Positions 7,330-17,090 of a stretch of 63,815 bases of DNA are shown here, piece after piece (the first letter of the stretch is position 1; each line of letters starts with the position of its first letter). Below the pieces are notes generated by a model, which worked only from the letters and a program-made list of their open reading frames with translations, was not told the DNA's origin and ran no database searches. The DNA is from Candidatus Gastranaerophilales bacterium (GTDB taxonomy: Bacteria > Cyanobacteriota > Vampirovibrionia > Gastranaerophilales > CAJFVJ01): the NCBI GenBank assembly GCA_944323485.1, contig CALUSR010000001.1, positions 546,123 through 609,937 of the forward strand. The letters are read 5' to 3'. Position numbers and translations under genes: made by a program.

Positions 7330-7683
7330 ATGGCAAGAGTAAAACGCGGAAACGTCCTCCGCAACAGACATAAAAAAATCTTAAAACTGGCTAAAAGCTT
7401 CAAAGGAGCAAGAAGCAGAATATTCAAGGTAGCAAACATCGCTGTTATGAAAGCTTTGTGCTATCAATACAGAGACAGACGCACCAAAAAAAGAAATATG
7501 CGTCGTCTGTGGATTGTTAGAATCAATGCTGCAGCAAGAATGCATGGCATGAACTACAGCAAGTTGATAAATGCTTTGAAAAAAGCACAAATTGTTATCA
7601 ACCGCAAAATGTTAGCTGATGTTGCAGTGAGAGATTTTTCAGCTTTCGGTAAAATTGTTGAAGCTGCAAAAGCATCTGCATAG
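7330..7683 (+). CDS. rplT: Large ribosomal subunit protein bL20
   Basis: 117 residues, the standard length. The start [20 protein letters not shown] and the later [13 protein letters not shown] motif identify bL20, a 50S assembly protein that in many bacteria represses its own operon by binding the infC-rpmI leader. GGAG precedes the ATG at 7330. It is the last gene of the operon, and a strong terminator follows at 7706. Confidence 0.97.
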   Translation: MARVKRGNVLRNRHKKILKLAKSFKGARSRIFKVANIAVMKALCYQYRDRRTKKRNMRRLWIVRINAAARMHGMNYSKLINALKKAQIVINRKMLADVAVRDFSAFGKIVEAAKASA

Positions 7684-7705
7684 AAATAAAAAACTTTTCA
7701 AGAAC

Positions 7706-7741
7706 AGCCCTTACGTATTACAATATACTTAAGGGCTTTTT
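7706..7741 (+). terminator. Intrinsic terminator of infC-rpmI-rplT
   Basis: Stem AGCCCTTA/TAAGGGCT with a 16-base loop, followed by five T. It separates the ribosomal operon from the flagellar cluster that begins 25 bases later. Confidence 0.85.
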
Positions 7742-7765
7742 GTATGATATTTCCGGAGTAAGTTT

Positions 7766-9247
7766 ATGTTTAAGAGTTCGAAAAATGAGTATGCTGTAAA
7801 GACATGTCCGACTGATGAACCCGAGTTTTTGGAAGAACTCTTGAACTCGATGTCCGAAAAAGGATGGGAACTCTATACTCTTCATGAGGCTGACGGCAGA
7901 AACGGTGATGTTGTCTATAACTGCATTTTTTATCGGGATAAGGAAGAAGATTCTGAGTCTGATGAGAAGGATGATGAAATAGTTGATGTTGATGATTTTC
8001 GCTCAAAAATGGAGAAAATTTTTGAGAAAAATCCATATATAGAATGCAAAGAGGTTCAGGAGAAAATAAAAGAACGCCGTATCCGCATAAAAGAAATTAA
8101 GGCATGCCTTGACTCGACGGCAATTGATGAAGATGACCGTATTGCTTTGAACTCTGAGATGTCAGCTGCCATGAAAGACCTCGAAGAGTTGAGAAACAAA
8201 CTTGCAGAAACAATATCTCCTCAAAAATTTTATGAAGAAATAGGTGTTAATAAAATAACAATCAAACTAAGCGATGAGCTTCTTGATATGGTCAATCCCG
8301 ATAATGGAGCAGAGTTGGTTTCTCTCAGTGTAAAATTGCGTCAGGATTTGACTCAAAAACTAGGGTATGTTATCCCCAGTGTTTATTTCAAACCTGATGA
8401 TACGCTTGAGTCTTGCGAGTATAAAATTCTTATCAGAGATATAGAAGTTCTCAAATCAAATGTCTATCCGGAATACTCTATGTTTTATAAGGATGAAATA
8501 TCCTTGAGCCGTAAACCATCTTCTACTATAGAAGGTTTTGACTTTGTCAGCGGGCGGGAAATTTTGTGGATAGACAATTCAAAAACAAAAAAATTCTGGG
8601 AAAAGGGGTTTTCTGCTGCTGAGGTGATTGCCAAAAATCTTGAGTATATAGTATGCCGCTATGTCGATGAGATATTTGATTACAGCGATGTGAACAGATT
8701 TGTTGAGATTGCAGGTTCTGAAAACCTTTATCTTGTGGAGAATATTATGCCTGATTTTCTCTCTGTCGGCGAATTGAGATATATTCTTGCTTCATTAATA
8801 AGAGAAAAAGTACCTGTTCGTGATGTTGTTTATATTTTCGAAAAAATAAATGATTTTTCTGTTGATGCGCTCAAAGATGATTTGCTTGAGAAATTGAGAA
8901 TTTCTCTTTCAAGGCAGATTTGTCAGAGTGTTGCTGATGAAAATCATATAATCTATGGGGTTACACTCAGTGAAAAGATTACCGGCAAACTTATGGAATA
9001 TTTATGCTCACAGAAGAAAACTCTTACTATCAGCGGGGCATTTATTCAGAAAGTGGCGAAAAATTTGAATAAAATTATAGAAAATTCTGATATTAACTCT
9101 GAGTTTATCGTTCTTGTAGTTCCTCTCGAGCTGAGGCATTTTATATTTCAGATTTTTGAACAAATAAGACCAAATCTCTCCGTAATTGCAAAAGAAGAGA
9201 TTACATCAGAGTTTGTCCTAGAGAATGTCGGCGAAGTTGATATTTAA
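7766..9247 (+). CDS. Membrane-free paralogue of the FlhA cytoplasmic domain with an N-terminal DUF4177-like domain
   Basis: 493 residues and no transmembrane segment. Residues about 8-58 (EYAVKT...EKGWELYTL...YNCIFYRDKE) resemble DUF4177-type small domains. Residues 60-145 are acidic then helical/coiled. Residues 155-490 align along their length with the cytoplasmic half of FlhA at 23905-26001 in this window: QKLGYVIPSVYF vs DELGYIIPNIRI, EYKILIRDIEV...NVYPE vs EYLIAIRGNNV...KVYPG, and LIREKVPVRDVVYIFEKINDF vs LIREKVSIKDIIFIFERLCDY. In FlhA that part forms the ring that docks chaperone-substrate complexes. It is the first gene before fliJ-fliK-flgD-flgE, so a role in export or in hook-substrate selection is likely, but that is inference. 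Confidence 0.8.
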   Translation: MFKSSKNEYAVKTCPTDEPEFLEELLNSMSEKGWELYTLHEADGRNGDVVYNCIFYRDKEEDSESDEKDDEIVDVDDFRSKMEKIFEKNPYIECKEVQEKIKERRIRIKEIKACLDSTAIDEDDRIALNSEMSAAMKDLEELRNKLAETISPQKFYEEIGVNKITIKLSDELLDMVNPDNGAELVSLSVKLRQDLTQKLGYVIPSVYFKPDDTLESCEYKILIRDIEVLKSNVYPEYSMFYKDEISLSRKPSSTIEGFDFVSGREILWIDNSKTKKFWEKGFSAAEVIAKNLEYIVCRYVDEIFDYSDVNRFVEIAGSENLYLVENIMPDFLSVGELRYILASLIREKVPVRDVVYIFEKINDFSVDALKDDLLEKLRISLSRQICQSVADENHIIYGVTLSEKITGKLMEYLCSQKKTLTISGAFIQKVAKNLNKIIENSDINSEFIVLVVPLELRHFIFQIFEQIRPNLSVIAKEEITSEFVLENVGEVDI

Positions 9248-9393
9248 CCTTTCAAAATCCGAGAACCTCTCTCTGTCATGCTTTTTGCATGAATAATAGT
9301 ATGTTTAGAGGATGAATACAGGTTGTTCCATGGTGTAATCTTTATATAGACATCGAAGAGATATTTGATGTCCTTGGGCAAGAGGTTTTATGG

Positions 9394-9846
9394 GTGAAAA
9401 AGTTTAAATTTCGATTAGAAAACGTTTTGGAGCTCAGAACAAAAACTCTTGAAGACAGGCAGCTTGAGATGGCTGCTATCCAGGCCAGATTGAATGAAGC
9501 AAACAACAAGCTTGATTCCTTGGAGCAAAGCAGGTTGCAAGCAAAAGGAGATTTGGAAAATATACTTGGTGCAGGAGAAAATATAGAATTTATCAGGGTT
9601 AAGAACTATCAGGATTATATAGCAAAACTCGATGATGATATATCTATCCAGCATAAAGTGATTGCCGATATAGAAAATGAGCTTGAGCTGAAGCAGGAGG
9701 AAGTCAGAGAAGCTCTCAAGGCAAAAAAAATGCTTGAAAAATTGAAAGAAAAGGAATATAAGGCTTTCTTGAAAGATTTTGAGCAAAGAGAAGCAAAGGA
9801 ATTGGATGATATAGCACTTACAAGGTATAGAGGACCGGGGGTTTAG
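9394..9846 (+). CDS. fliJ: Flagellar export protein FliJ
   Basis: 150 residues, almost wholly alpha-helical coiled coil, with the family opening FKFRLENVLELRTKTLEDRQLEMA. FliJ is the stalk-like partner of the FliI ATPase and links it to FlhA. The start is a GTG at 9394 with AGAGG eight bases upstream; no better ATG exists. It ends exactly where fliK begins (stop 9844-9846, next start 9847). The preceding 146 bp hold no gene. Confidence 0.85.
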   Translation: MKKFKFRLENVLELRTKTLEDRQLEMAAIQARLNEANNKLDSLEQSRLQAKGDLENILGAGENIEFIRVKNYQDYIAKLDDDISIQHKVIADIENELELKQEEVREALKAKKMLEKLKEKEYKAFLKDFEQREAKELDDIALTRYRGPGV

Positions 9847-11436
9847 ATGAGCGTATTAAGCGAAAGCAATATTTTAGATTTAAGCTTTAAAGCATTCAGC
9901 TCTCAAGAAGATAATTCATCAAAGAATTTCAGCTACGATGATTATGAAAATATTACAAATCAGTTCTCAAGCGTTCTGACACAACAGGTGAACTATGAAC
10001 CCAAAACAGGCTCTTATTCATCAAATGATTATGTCTATAAAGAGGAGTCTTTTGACGGCGGCAATACAAAGGATGATATAACCGAAAAATCCGATAAACT
10101 TGATACAACAGAAAAGGACAGAAGCAAATTTACTGACAGACGTGAAATTTTTTCTAAAGACCATCACCATGACATCAGACAATCTTCAAGAGATGTTGTA
10201 TCTCCTGTATCTGAGCATATAAGTTTTAGAGATAAAGCAGAGCAGCTTGCTTATTCATCGAAGGATATTTCTCAAATTCTTGGTGACAAACAGCTTTCTC
10301 ATATTGATAGTGCAAAACAAAAAACAAAACTTCAAAAAATTCTTGGGCATGCTGATATTCAAACAGATATTTCTCAACAAAAAGTTGTGGATAAATCTCA
10401 GCTTCAAACTGATTTATCAAACAGACTAAGCGAACTGCATGGGAAAACTCGAAAAACAGACAGTATAAATTCTTTGAAAGAAAAGTTGGAAAGTCTTGTC
10501 AAAAATATTTCTGATAAAAATCAACGTCAAACAGAAGAAGTATCTCTTATGGCAAAACAAGCCAAACAGGAACAACAACCTGATATCCAAGCTGCAAAAG
10601 AAAGTGTTTTGCAGAAAAATGAACTTCTGAAAACACCATCGGATAAGTTAACCGAGTCTTTGGTTGATTTGAATGTTGAAGATATAAAAACTTCCAAACA
10701 GGATACGTCAAAATCTCTGAAAGGTCAGCTCAATGAGCTGGCAGCGCGGGCTTCGATTAAAGAAGCTGATACTTCAAATAACGGTGAAAATTCTTTAATG
10801 AACCAGCATCAGGAGTCTCATGATGGAATGAATTCTGCTCTGAATTCTCTAAATTCACTTTTGTCAAATAACAGTTCGACATCTAAAGCAGACGGAGTAA
10901 ATAATACGGAATTTAACAGACTTTTGAATTCTATGGAACAGCAACATAATGCGGATGCAGATGTTCTTAATCAGGTTGTAAACAACATGAAACACAATAT
11001 GACATCAATAAATGGTAAAAATTCGATATCAATGATTTTGAATCCTCAAAGTCTTGGCAGGGTGAATATAGATTTGGTTTCACAAAACGGAATTTTGTCG
11101 GCTGAAATAAGAACAGAAAACGAACAGACAAAAGAACTTTTGACAAGAAATATAGACTCACTAAAGCAATCTCTGCAAGAACAGGGAGTAACAGTGGGCA
11201 ATGTGATTGTAAAGACACAGGAATCAACTCTGTCGAATAATAATTTTTCAAAAGATTTTCCGCATGAAAATATGCAGGGGTTTGACTTTGGCGATAACAA
11301 TAAAACAGGATCCCAGAGCAGAAACTCTGAACATGAATCGCAGTCAAATTATGAACATGATTTGCTGGCTGAAGAACATCAAAACTCAAAACCAACAAAG
11401 AGTGTTCACAACGGATTGGTAGATTATACAATTTAG
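9847..11436 (+). CDS. fliK: Flagellar hook-length control protein FliK
   Basis: 529 residues. The long N-terminal 370 residues are Ser/Asn/Gln/Lys-rich and low-complexity, as expected of the ruler part of FliK. The C-terminal domain, about 380-460, holds the conserved Flg_hook core (NSISMILNPQSLGRVNIDL and ELLTRNIDSLKQSLQEQGV) that binds FlhB and switches export from hook to filament subunits. It is placed between fliJ and flgD, as in many flagellar operons. The C-terminal tail after residue 470 is again disordered. Confidence 0.88.
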   Translation: MSVLSESNILDLSFKAFSSQEDNSSKNFSYDDYENITNQFSSVLTQQVNYEPKTGSYSSNDYVYKEESFDGGNTKDDITEKSDKLDTTEKDRSKFTDRREIFSKDHHHDIRQSSRDVVSPVSEHISFRDKAEQLAYSSKDISQILGDKQLSHIDSAKQKTKLQKILGHADIQTDISQQKVVDKSQLQTDLSNRLSELHGKTRKTDSINSLKEKLESLVKNISDKNQRQTEEVSLMAKQAKQEQQPDIQAAKESVLQKNELLKTPSDKLTESLVDLNVEDIKTSKQDTSKSLKGQLNELAARASIKEADTSNNGENSLMNQHQESHDGMNSALNSLNSLLSNNSSTSKADGVNNTEFNRLLNSMEQQHNADADVLNQVVNNMKHNMTSINGKNSISMILNPQSLGRVNIDLVSQNGILSAEIRTENEQTKELLTRNIDSLKQSLQEQGVTVGNVIVKTQESTLSNNNFSKDFPHENMQGFDFGDNNKTGSQSRNSEHESQSNYEHDLLAEEHQNSKPTKSVHNGLVDYTI

Positions 11437-11460
11437 AAGACAAAAACGGGGAGCGTTAAA

Positions 11461-11985
11461 ATGCAGTCATCATCAAGTATAGAAAATACACTGACAAGTA
11501 TTAAAAACAATACGGCAAAGGTTAATGCCGAGAATGCCAAAAACAATGTCGGCAGCACCGAGCTTGACCAGAATGCTTTTTTGCAGCTTTTGATGGTACA
11601 GCTGCAGAATCAGGATCCGATGAATCCTACTGATAATCAGGAGTTTATTGCTCAACAGGCACAGTTTACACAGGTTACCGAACTTCAGAAACTGAATGAA
11701 ACGCTGACTGCATCAAATTCACTGCTTCAGGCAAGTTCTCTGATAGGTAAAGAAGTTACGCTGATTGACCCTAATGATACATCACAGAGAATTACCGGAA
11801 TAGTTGAAGGAGCTATCTATACAGGACAGGAGGCAGGTATTACTATTAACGGTAAAAATTATCCGCTTGGATTGATAGAATCTATCAGAGAACCCGGTGC
11901 AGATACAGGAACCGATAATTCTGCCAACGGCGACGGTGCAGAGTCAGGAACTGACACCGATAAGGAAGATACAGAAAAAGTTTAG
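11461..11985 (+). CDS. flgD: Flagellar hook assembly (capping) protein FlgD
   Basis: 174 residues. The N-terminal FlgD signature is clear: LDQNAFLQLLMVQLQNQDPM, NPTDNQEFIAQQAQFTQVTELQ at about 35-78. A beta domain follows (SLIGKEVTLIDPND...GIVEGAIY), then an acidic Gly/Asp/Thr-rich tail. The protein caps the growing hook and is later replaced. A GGGGAG site precedes the ATG. The Fn3-like and tudor-like C-terminal domains of longer FlgD proteins are reduced here. Confidence 0.92.
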   Translation: MQSSSSIENTLTSIKNNTAKVNAENAKNNVGSTELDQNAFLQLLMVQLQNQDPMNPTDNQEFIAQQAQFTQVTELQKLNETLTASNSLLQASSLIGKEVTLIDPNDTSQRITGIVEGAIYTGQEAGITINGKNYPLGLIESIREPGADTGTDNSANGDGAESGTDTDKEDTEKV

Positions 11986-12061
11986 AGAAAAATTTCAAAA
12001 GAATAATATAAATAAGGAAAATTTAATCAGTCAATAAAAATATAGCAGGAGGAAAAATTAT

Positions 12062-13453
12062 ATGACACAGGGGTTTTACACATCCATAAGCGGAATGAAT
12101 ACAGCTCAAGACAAAATCGATGTTATAGCTGACAACATAGCAAATATGAATACGGTGGCATTCAAACAGTCAAATGTTACATTTCAAAATGTATTCTCGA
12201 GAACAATTTCAAACGGGAGTTCCCCTCTTGATAATATAGGCGGAACTAACCCTATGCAGGTTGGTTTTGGAACCAAACTTGCCTCTATTACAAGAAATTT
12301 TAGCGATGGTACTTTCCAGTCGACAGGTATTGATACAAACTTATATTTTGAGGGTGGTGGATTTTTCACTGTCTTGGACGAAAACAATCAGGTAATGCTT
12401 TCAAGAGCCGGTGATTTTACAAGAGATGCCGAAGGATGCCTTGTCACACAGGAAGGTTTCAGAGTTCTCGGGATGTCTTCTCCGTTTAGCAAAAATCCAA
12501 GCACTACTCCTATCAAAATTCCTCCTACCTTGAATATGTTTACCACCGGTAATGAAAATATAGCAGGCATGGATATCAATTCTTTGAATAATTTTAATTA
12601 TAAAGAAGGTAAAGTTGCAATTTCAGTAAACTGCGGTGATAACGGAGTTAAGAATGTAGAAGTTGATATTTCTGGTGCTTCTTCTTTGAATGATATAGCA
12701 AACAAAATAAATACCGCTCTTGAAGATGCTTTAGGAGATAAGGGTGTTCAAATGGTCTTCGGAACAGGCGAAAATGCCGGAACAATTCAGATGGTTGTTG
12801 ATACAACAGCTGCTTCAACTCCTGTATCTATTGACTCTATGGGTTCTGTAGAAGGCGGCGAAGGAAGTGACTTCTTCTCTGAAATAGGGCTTTCTGCTCA
12901 AATGGGAGAAGGTGACGCCAATGTGACATATACAAGTAATATTCTTGATTATAATGCAACAGTCGGTCCGGGGACTGAAACAGATGCTCCATCTACATTT
13001 GTTTCCATGAGTGTAAACGGAGATGGGTCTATAGTTGCAAAATATTCAAACGGTGACAGTTTGACCGTACAAAATGACGGAACAACAATTTCTTTGCTTT
13101 ATAAAACAGCAGAAGGTGTAGATATTGCCGCAAATAAAATTCAAGTAAACGAAAATGTTATCGAAGCTGGTAATCTTCAACTGCAGCTTGCTACTGTTAT
13201 TAATGAACAGGGTTTGACCTCTGTCGGCGGCAACTTGTATGAAGTCGGTCTGAATGCAGGCGAACTGTCTTTCTCATGCGGCGGTTCGAATGGACTGGGT
13301 ACGGTAGGCAATGCCGGTTTGGAATCATCAAACGTTGATTTATCAACACAATTTGCAGAGATGATTATTGCTCAAAGAAGTATTGAAGCAAACAGCCGTA
13401 CGTTTGATACAGTAAACCAGGTTCTTCAGCGAATTGTACAGCTTGGAAGATAA
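12062..13453 (+). CDS. flgE: Flagellar hook protein FlgE
   Basis: 463 residues. The N-terminal rod motif GFYTSISGMNTAQDKIDVIADNIANMNTVAFK and the C-terminal SSNVDLSTQFAEMIIAQRSIEANSRTFDTVNQVLQ are the two halves of the D0 coiled coil. The Gly/Ser-rich middle, about 130-400, forms the surface domains. This length fits FlgE rather than the short rod proteins FlgF/FlgG encoded in cluster II. AGGAGG lies a few bases before the ATG, and a terminator follows, closing flagellar cluster I. Confidence 0.92.
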   Translation: MTQGFYTSISGMNTAQDKIDVIADNIANMNTVAFKQSNVTFQNVFSRTISNGSSPLDNIGGTNPMQVGFGTKLASITRNFSDGTFQSTGIDTNLYFEGGGFFTVLDENNQVMLSRAGDFTRDAEGCLVTQEGFRVLGMSSPFSKNPSTTPIKIPPTLNMFTTGNENIAGMDINSLNNFNYKEGKVAISVNCGDNGVKNVEVDISGASSLNDIANKINTALEDALGDKGVQMVFGTGENAGTIQMVVDTTAASTPVSIDSMGSVEGGEGSDFFSEIGLSAQMGEGDANVTYTSNILDYNATVGPGTETDAPSTFVSMSVNGDGSIVAKYSNGDSLTVQNDGTTISLLYKTAEGVDIAANKIQVNENVIEAGNLQLQLATVINEQGLTSVGGNLYEVGLNAGELSFSCGGSNGLGTVGNAGLESSNVDLSTQFAEMIIAQRSIEANSRTFDTVNQVLQRIVQLGR

Positions 13454-13503
13454 TTTTTTGAAATACACTTTTTTAATCACATACTAACCTTTCTTGACTC
13501 ATT

Positions 13504-13531
13504 AGGGTGCTTGCAACAAGTACCCTTTTTT
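13504..13531 (+). terminator. Intrinsic terminator after flgE
   Basis: Stem AGGGTGCTTG/CAAGTACCCT with loop CAA (one mismatch), followed by six T. Confidence 0.8.
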
Positions 13532-13579
13532 ATGTTTAAATGTTATAATTTGAGGCGTTGAGGATTGTGATAAAAGTTT

Positions 13580-14971
13580 ATGAGTAGCCAAAAAAAAATA
13601 AATATCCTGCTTATTCCGATTGACAATCGTCCTGTTTGTTATGATTTTGCTATTGCTATGTGTTTGATAGCCGGAGATATAAATCTTTTTATCCCTCCAA
13701 GAGAAATGATGGGGTCTCTCACCTCTTATGCCGATATAAATTCTATTTTTAGATGGGTAAAAAATCTTGATGTAAAAATTGATTATGCAATCTGCTGTCT
13801 TGATACAATAGCTTACGGCGGTCTTATCGCTTCGAGAAGGGTTGAAACCTCTGAGGAAGAAATTCTCAAACATGTTGATGATTTTCTTTCTTTGCTGGGA
13901 GAAAAATGTTCAAAAATTTATGCTTTTTCAAGTATTATGAGGATTTCAAACAACAACATCAACGAGGAGGAAAAAGAATACTGGAATAAGTATGGAAAAC
14001 AGATTTTTGATTATTCATACAACTGTCATAAAAACGGAACACCACCCGTTCATACTATTCCGGGGGATATATTAGAGGATTATCTCAACACAAGAAAACG
14101 CAATTTTTCCATAAACAAACACTATCTTTCATCTGGTTTTGACTTTCTTGTTTTCTCAAGGGATGATACATCAAAATACGGATTGAATGTCAAAGAAGGT
14201 GAAGATTTACAGAGATTAATCAATGAGAGGCAGAATGCTGCGATGGTTTTATCAGGTGCTGATGAAATTTGGAGCGGATTGATTGCACGGGCTTATTCTG
14301 ATTTTCATCAGAAACGGGTGTCTTTCAATACTGTTTATAATCATCCTAATGCTGCTTCGGTTGTTACAAGATATGATGGCGTAAGTATCAGAGAAACTTT
14401 TTGTTCATATCTTAATATGACTAATTCATCAGAATCAGAAGACGGAGATATTTCTCTTGTGGTAAATGCACCGTTGAAAATACAGGATGACCTTGCTCTT
14501 GGAATTTTTGAAGACGAGAATTTCTCTCATATATTTAACTTTGATAAATCAAAGAATTATGCGGTAGCTGATGTAAGATATGCAAACGGAGCTGATGATG
14601 AATTTGTTTCTGAATGCATAGTTGATGAACCTGCTGATATAAAACATTTCTTCGGGTACTCAGGGTGGAATACAACAGCAAATGCGATGGGCTCGTTGAT
14701 GTCTGTCGCTGTCATAAAATTTATTGCTGAGAGAAACGGTTATTTTGATGAAAATAAATTCAAGGAGCTTATGTTTGTCAGATTTATAGATGATTGGGCT
14801 TATCAGGCAAACATAAGACAGATGCTGCGATGTGGAGATAAACGTTCATGTAGTGAGTTATTTGAGCCTTATATCATAAAAATTGCACATTTCCTCGGGA
14901 TGAGAGAGCCTGATACGGCTTTTTATTTTCCATGGAACAGGACATTTGAGATTGGAATTGTTTTGAAATAG
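13580..14971 (+). CDS. DUF4127 family protein
   Basis: 463 residues, soluble. The opening NILLIPIDNRPVCYDFA, the PPREMMGSL loop near residue 40, the YGGLIASR motif near residue 76 and the late SGWNTTANAMGS motif are the hallmarks of DUF4127, a family whose biochemical function I do not know. Related proteins are about 450-520 residues, so this copy is complete. The ribosome site is poor (GAGGATT well upstream). It lies between the hook cluster and waaA, with 31 bases to waaA, and may be cotranscribed with it. There is no signal peptide, so it should be cytoplasmic. Confidence 0.7.
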   Translation: MSSQKKINILLIPIDNRPVCYDFAIAMCLIAGDINLFIPPREMMGSLTSYADINSIFRWVKNLDVKIDYAICCLDTIAYGGLIASRRVETSEEEILKHVDDFLSLLGEKCSKIYAFSSIMRISNNNINEEEKEYWNKYGKQIFDYSYNCHKNGTPPVHTIPGDILEDYLNTRKRNFSINKHYLSSGFDFLVFSRDDTSKYGLNVKEGEDLQRLINERQNAAMVLSGADEIWSGLIARAYSDFHQKRVSFNTVYNHPNAASVVTRYDGVSIRETFCSYLNMTNSSESEDGDISLVVNAPLKIQDDLALGIFEDENFSHIFNFDKSKNYAVADVRYANGADDEFVSECIVDEPADIKHFFGYSGWNTTANAMGSLMSVAVIKFIAERNGYFDENKFKELMFVRFIDDWAYQANIRQMLRCGDKRSCSELFEPYIIKIAHFLGMREPDTAFYFPWNRTFEIGIVLK

Positions 14972-15002
14972 AATAAGAAATAAAAAAGAGAGTTTTAGAA
15001 TA

Positions 15003-16292
15003 ATGAATTATTTAGTCAAATATTTATTGCACATAGTTTACAGCTGTTTTCTTATTATATTTGCGCTGCTGTTGCTGCCCGTTATAGTTATTGCATTGAT
15101 AATTGTCCCGAAATTTCGTGCAGGTTTTTTCCAAAAGCTCGGGTTTTATTATTTGAATTTACCTCAGAAGAAAAAGACCATATGGATTCATGCCGTCTCA
15201 GTCGGGGAAGTAAATGCGGTTGAATCTTTGGTCAAAGAGACAAAATCAAAATTTCAAGAATGCAATGTTGTTATTTCAACTGTTACTAAAACAGGACATG
15301 AGGTGGCAAAGAAAAAACTGTCTGATGTTGTTGATGCGATAGTGTATTTTCCTTTTGATTTTAATTTCTCCGTTTTTTCTGCCCTGACTGCGATAAGACC
15401 GTCGCTTGTTGTAATAGCTGAAACTGAGATATGGCCGAATTTTTCTTTTATGGTAAATGCAAAAAAAATTCCTTTGATGATTGTGAACGGACGAATTTCT
15501 CCTCATTCTTACAGAGGGTACAGGAAGTTTTCTTTCTTTTTTAGGGATATTCTTTCCAATTATTCATCAATTCTTATGCAGACAGAATCAGATAAAGAAC
15601 GAATTATAGATATCGGGGCGCCTGAAGAGAAAGTTGAAGTGATGGGAAATTTGAAATTCAATTTTTCAAATATCCTTGATAAGGAGAAGATTGCAGCTTT
15701 CAGACAAGAGCTTCATCTTGTTGATAAAAAGTTAATGATAGCCGGCAGCACGCATAAAGGAGAGGATGAGGTTGTCCTTGATGTATTTGCTTCGTTGAGA
15801 GAAGAAATTCCGAGTTTGAAACTTCTTTTGGCGCCGCGTCATCCGGAACGATTTTTGCAGGTAGAAGATCTTGTTGCCCAGCTTGGAATAAGCTATGGCT
15901 TTCGAAGTAAGAATGATACATTTGAAAATAAGGATATAATACTTCTTGATACTGTCGGAGAACTTGGAAAGATGTATTCTCTGTGTGAGATAGCTTTTAT
16001 CGGAGGCAGTTTTTCGAATACCGGAGGTCACAATCCTCTTGAAGCTTCCATATACAACAAACCCGTAATAAGCGGACCTGATGTGTTTAATTTTAAAGAT
16101 ATTTATCAAATACTTACTGCAGATGGTGCTGCTTGTATTGTCGGTGATAAGAAAGAATTTTATAATAAAGCGCTTGAGCTTTTATCAAATAAGATTGTTT
16201 ACAGACAAGCATGCGACAGCTGCAAAATGGTTTTTGATAAAAATACGGGAGCTCTTGAGTATGCTCTTAATAAGATGGAAATGTTTTTATAA
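15003..16292 (+). CDS. waaA: 3-deoxy-D-manno-octulosonic-acid (Kdo) transferase
   Basis: 429 residues, typical for WaaA/KdtA. There is a hydrophobic N-terminal anchor at about 8-36, then WIHAVSVGEV at 61-70 with the catalytic Glu69, AETEIWPN in the acceptor domain, and the C-terminal GT-B nucleotide-sugar part (IAGSTHKGEDE, LLAPRHPER, FIGGSFSNTGGHNPLE). It adds Kdo from CMP-Kdo to lipid A precursor at the inner membrane, so it indicates a lipopolysaccharide-bearing outer membrane. It ends 6 bases inside the 3' end of murI on the opposite strand (convergent). Confidence 0.93.
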   Translation: MNYLVKYLLHIVYSCFLIIFALLLLPVIVIALIIVPKFRAGFFQKLGFYYLNLPQKKKTIWIHAVSVGEVNAVESLVKETKSKFQECNVVISTVTKTGHEVAKKKLSDVVDAIVYFPFDFNFSVFSALTAIRPSLVVIAETEIWPNFSFMVNAKKIPLMIVNGRISPHSYRGYRKFSFFFRDILSNYSSILMQTESDKERIIDIGAPEEKVEVMGNLKFNFSNILDKEKIAAFRQELHLVDKKLMIAGSTHKGEDEVVLDVFASLREEIPSLKLLLAPRHPERFLQVEDLVAQLGISYGFRSKNDTFENKDIILLDTVGELGKMYSLCEIAFIGGSFSNTGGHNPLEASIYNKPVISGPDVFNFKDIYQILTADGAACIVGDKKEFYNKALELLSNKIVYRQACDSCKMVFDKNTGALEYALNKMEMFL

Positions 16293-17090
16293 CTCCAACA
16301 ATTTTGCGTTTTTGCATCCGCTGTAAAGCTGCCGTCCGACTTCTTCAAACAGTTGAGGGTTTTTGCTTGCATAAAATTCTGTTTCATATGGAGTGTTGTT
16401 GTTCAGCAGGTTTTGTTTTGTGAGATTTTCTTTTACGCTTTTTGCTACAACCAATGCAGGATTAATGATTATTATCCTGTGATTTGTTATTTCATGAATC
16501 ATGGATTCAAGAATCGGGTAGTGGGTGCATCCTAGTACAATTGCCTGAATATCCTGTTTGAGAAGAGGTTCTATATATGACTTAAGCAAAACAAAACACT
16601 CCTGAGAGTCAGATTGGTTCGCTTCAATCAGCTCAACCAATCCCGGACAGGGTTGTTGTATTACTTCTGTTTTGTTGTTTATTTTTTCAATAGAATTTTT
16701 GTAGGCGGATGTTTTTATTGTAGCTGCGGTAGCTATTATTCCAACTTTTTTGAAGTTAAGATTTGCGACATATTTTGATGTCGGTTCTATCATTCCGAAA
16801 ATTTCGAAAGGATAAGATTTTGTCAGGTTTGGGAGCACAGCGGCAGAACTTGTATTGCATGCTGATATGGCAGCTTTTATATTTCTTGTTTCAAAATAGT
16901 CAAGTATTTCTATACAGAAAGACATAAGCTGGGAAGGGGTTTTATCCCCGTAGGGCATTCTTTTTGTGTCCCCGAAGTAGATAAATGATTCGTTTGGCAG
17001 TATTCTCTTTAGTTCTTTTAGCACGCTCAGGCCGCCGCTGCCGGAGTCATAAACCCCAATAGGTGATTGATTATTTTGATTGCTGCTCAT
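16287..17090 (-). CDS. murI: Glutamate racemase
   Basis: 267 residues. VYDSGSGGLSVL near the N-terminus carries the conserved Asp15-Ser16, and the two catalytic cysteines are Cys78 (SACNTSS) and Cys188 (LGCTHYP). The enzyme makes D-glutamate for peptidoglycan without cofactor. The start codon lies 20 bases inside the end of the upstream amidase gene, so the two are translationally coupled in a cell-wall unit. It converges with waaA. Confidence 0.95.
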   Translation of the reverse strand: MSSNQNNQSPIGVYDSGSGGLSVLKELKRILPNESFIYFGDTKRMPYGDKTPSQLMSFCIEILDYFETRNIKAAISACNTSSAAVLPNLTKSYPFEIFGMIEPTSKYVANLNFKKVGIIATAATIKTSAYKNSIEKINNKTEVIQQPCPGLVELIEANQSDSQECFVLLKSYIEPLLKQDIQAIVLGCTHYPILESMIHEITNHRIIIINPALVVAKSVKENLTKQNLLNNNTPYETEFYASKNPQLFEEVGRQLYSGCKNAKLLEL

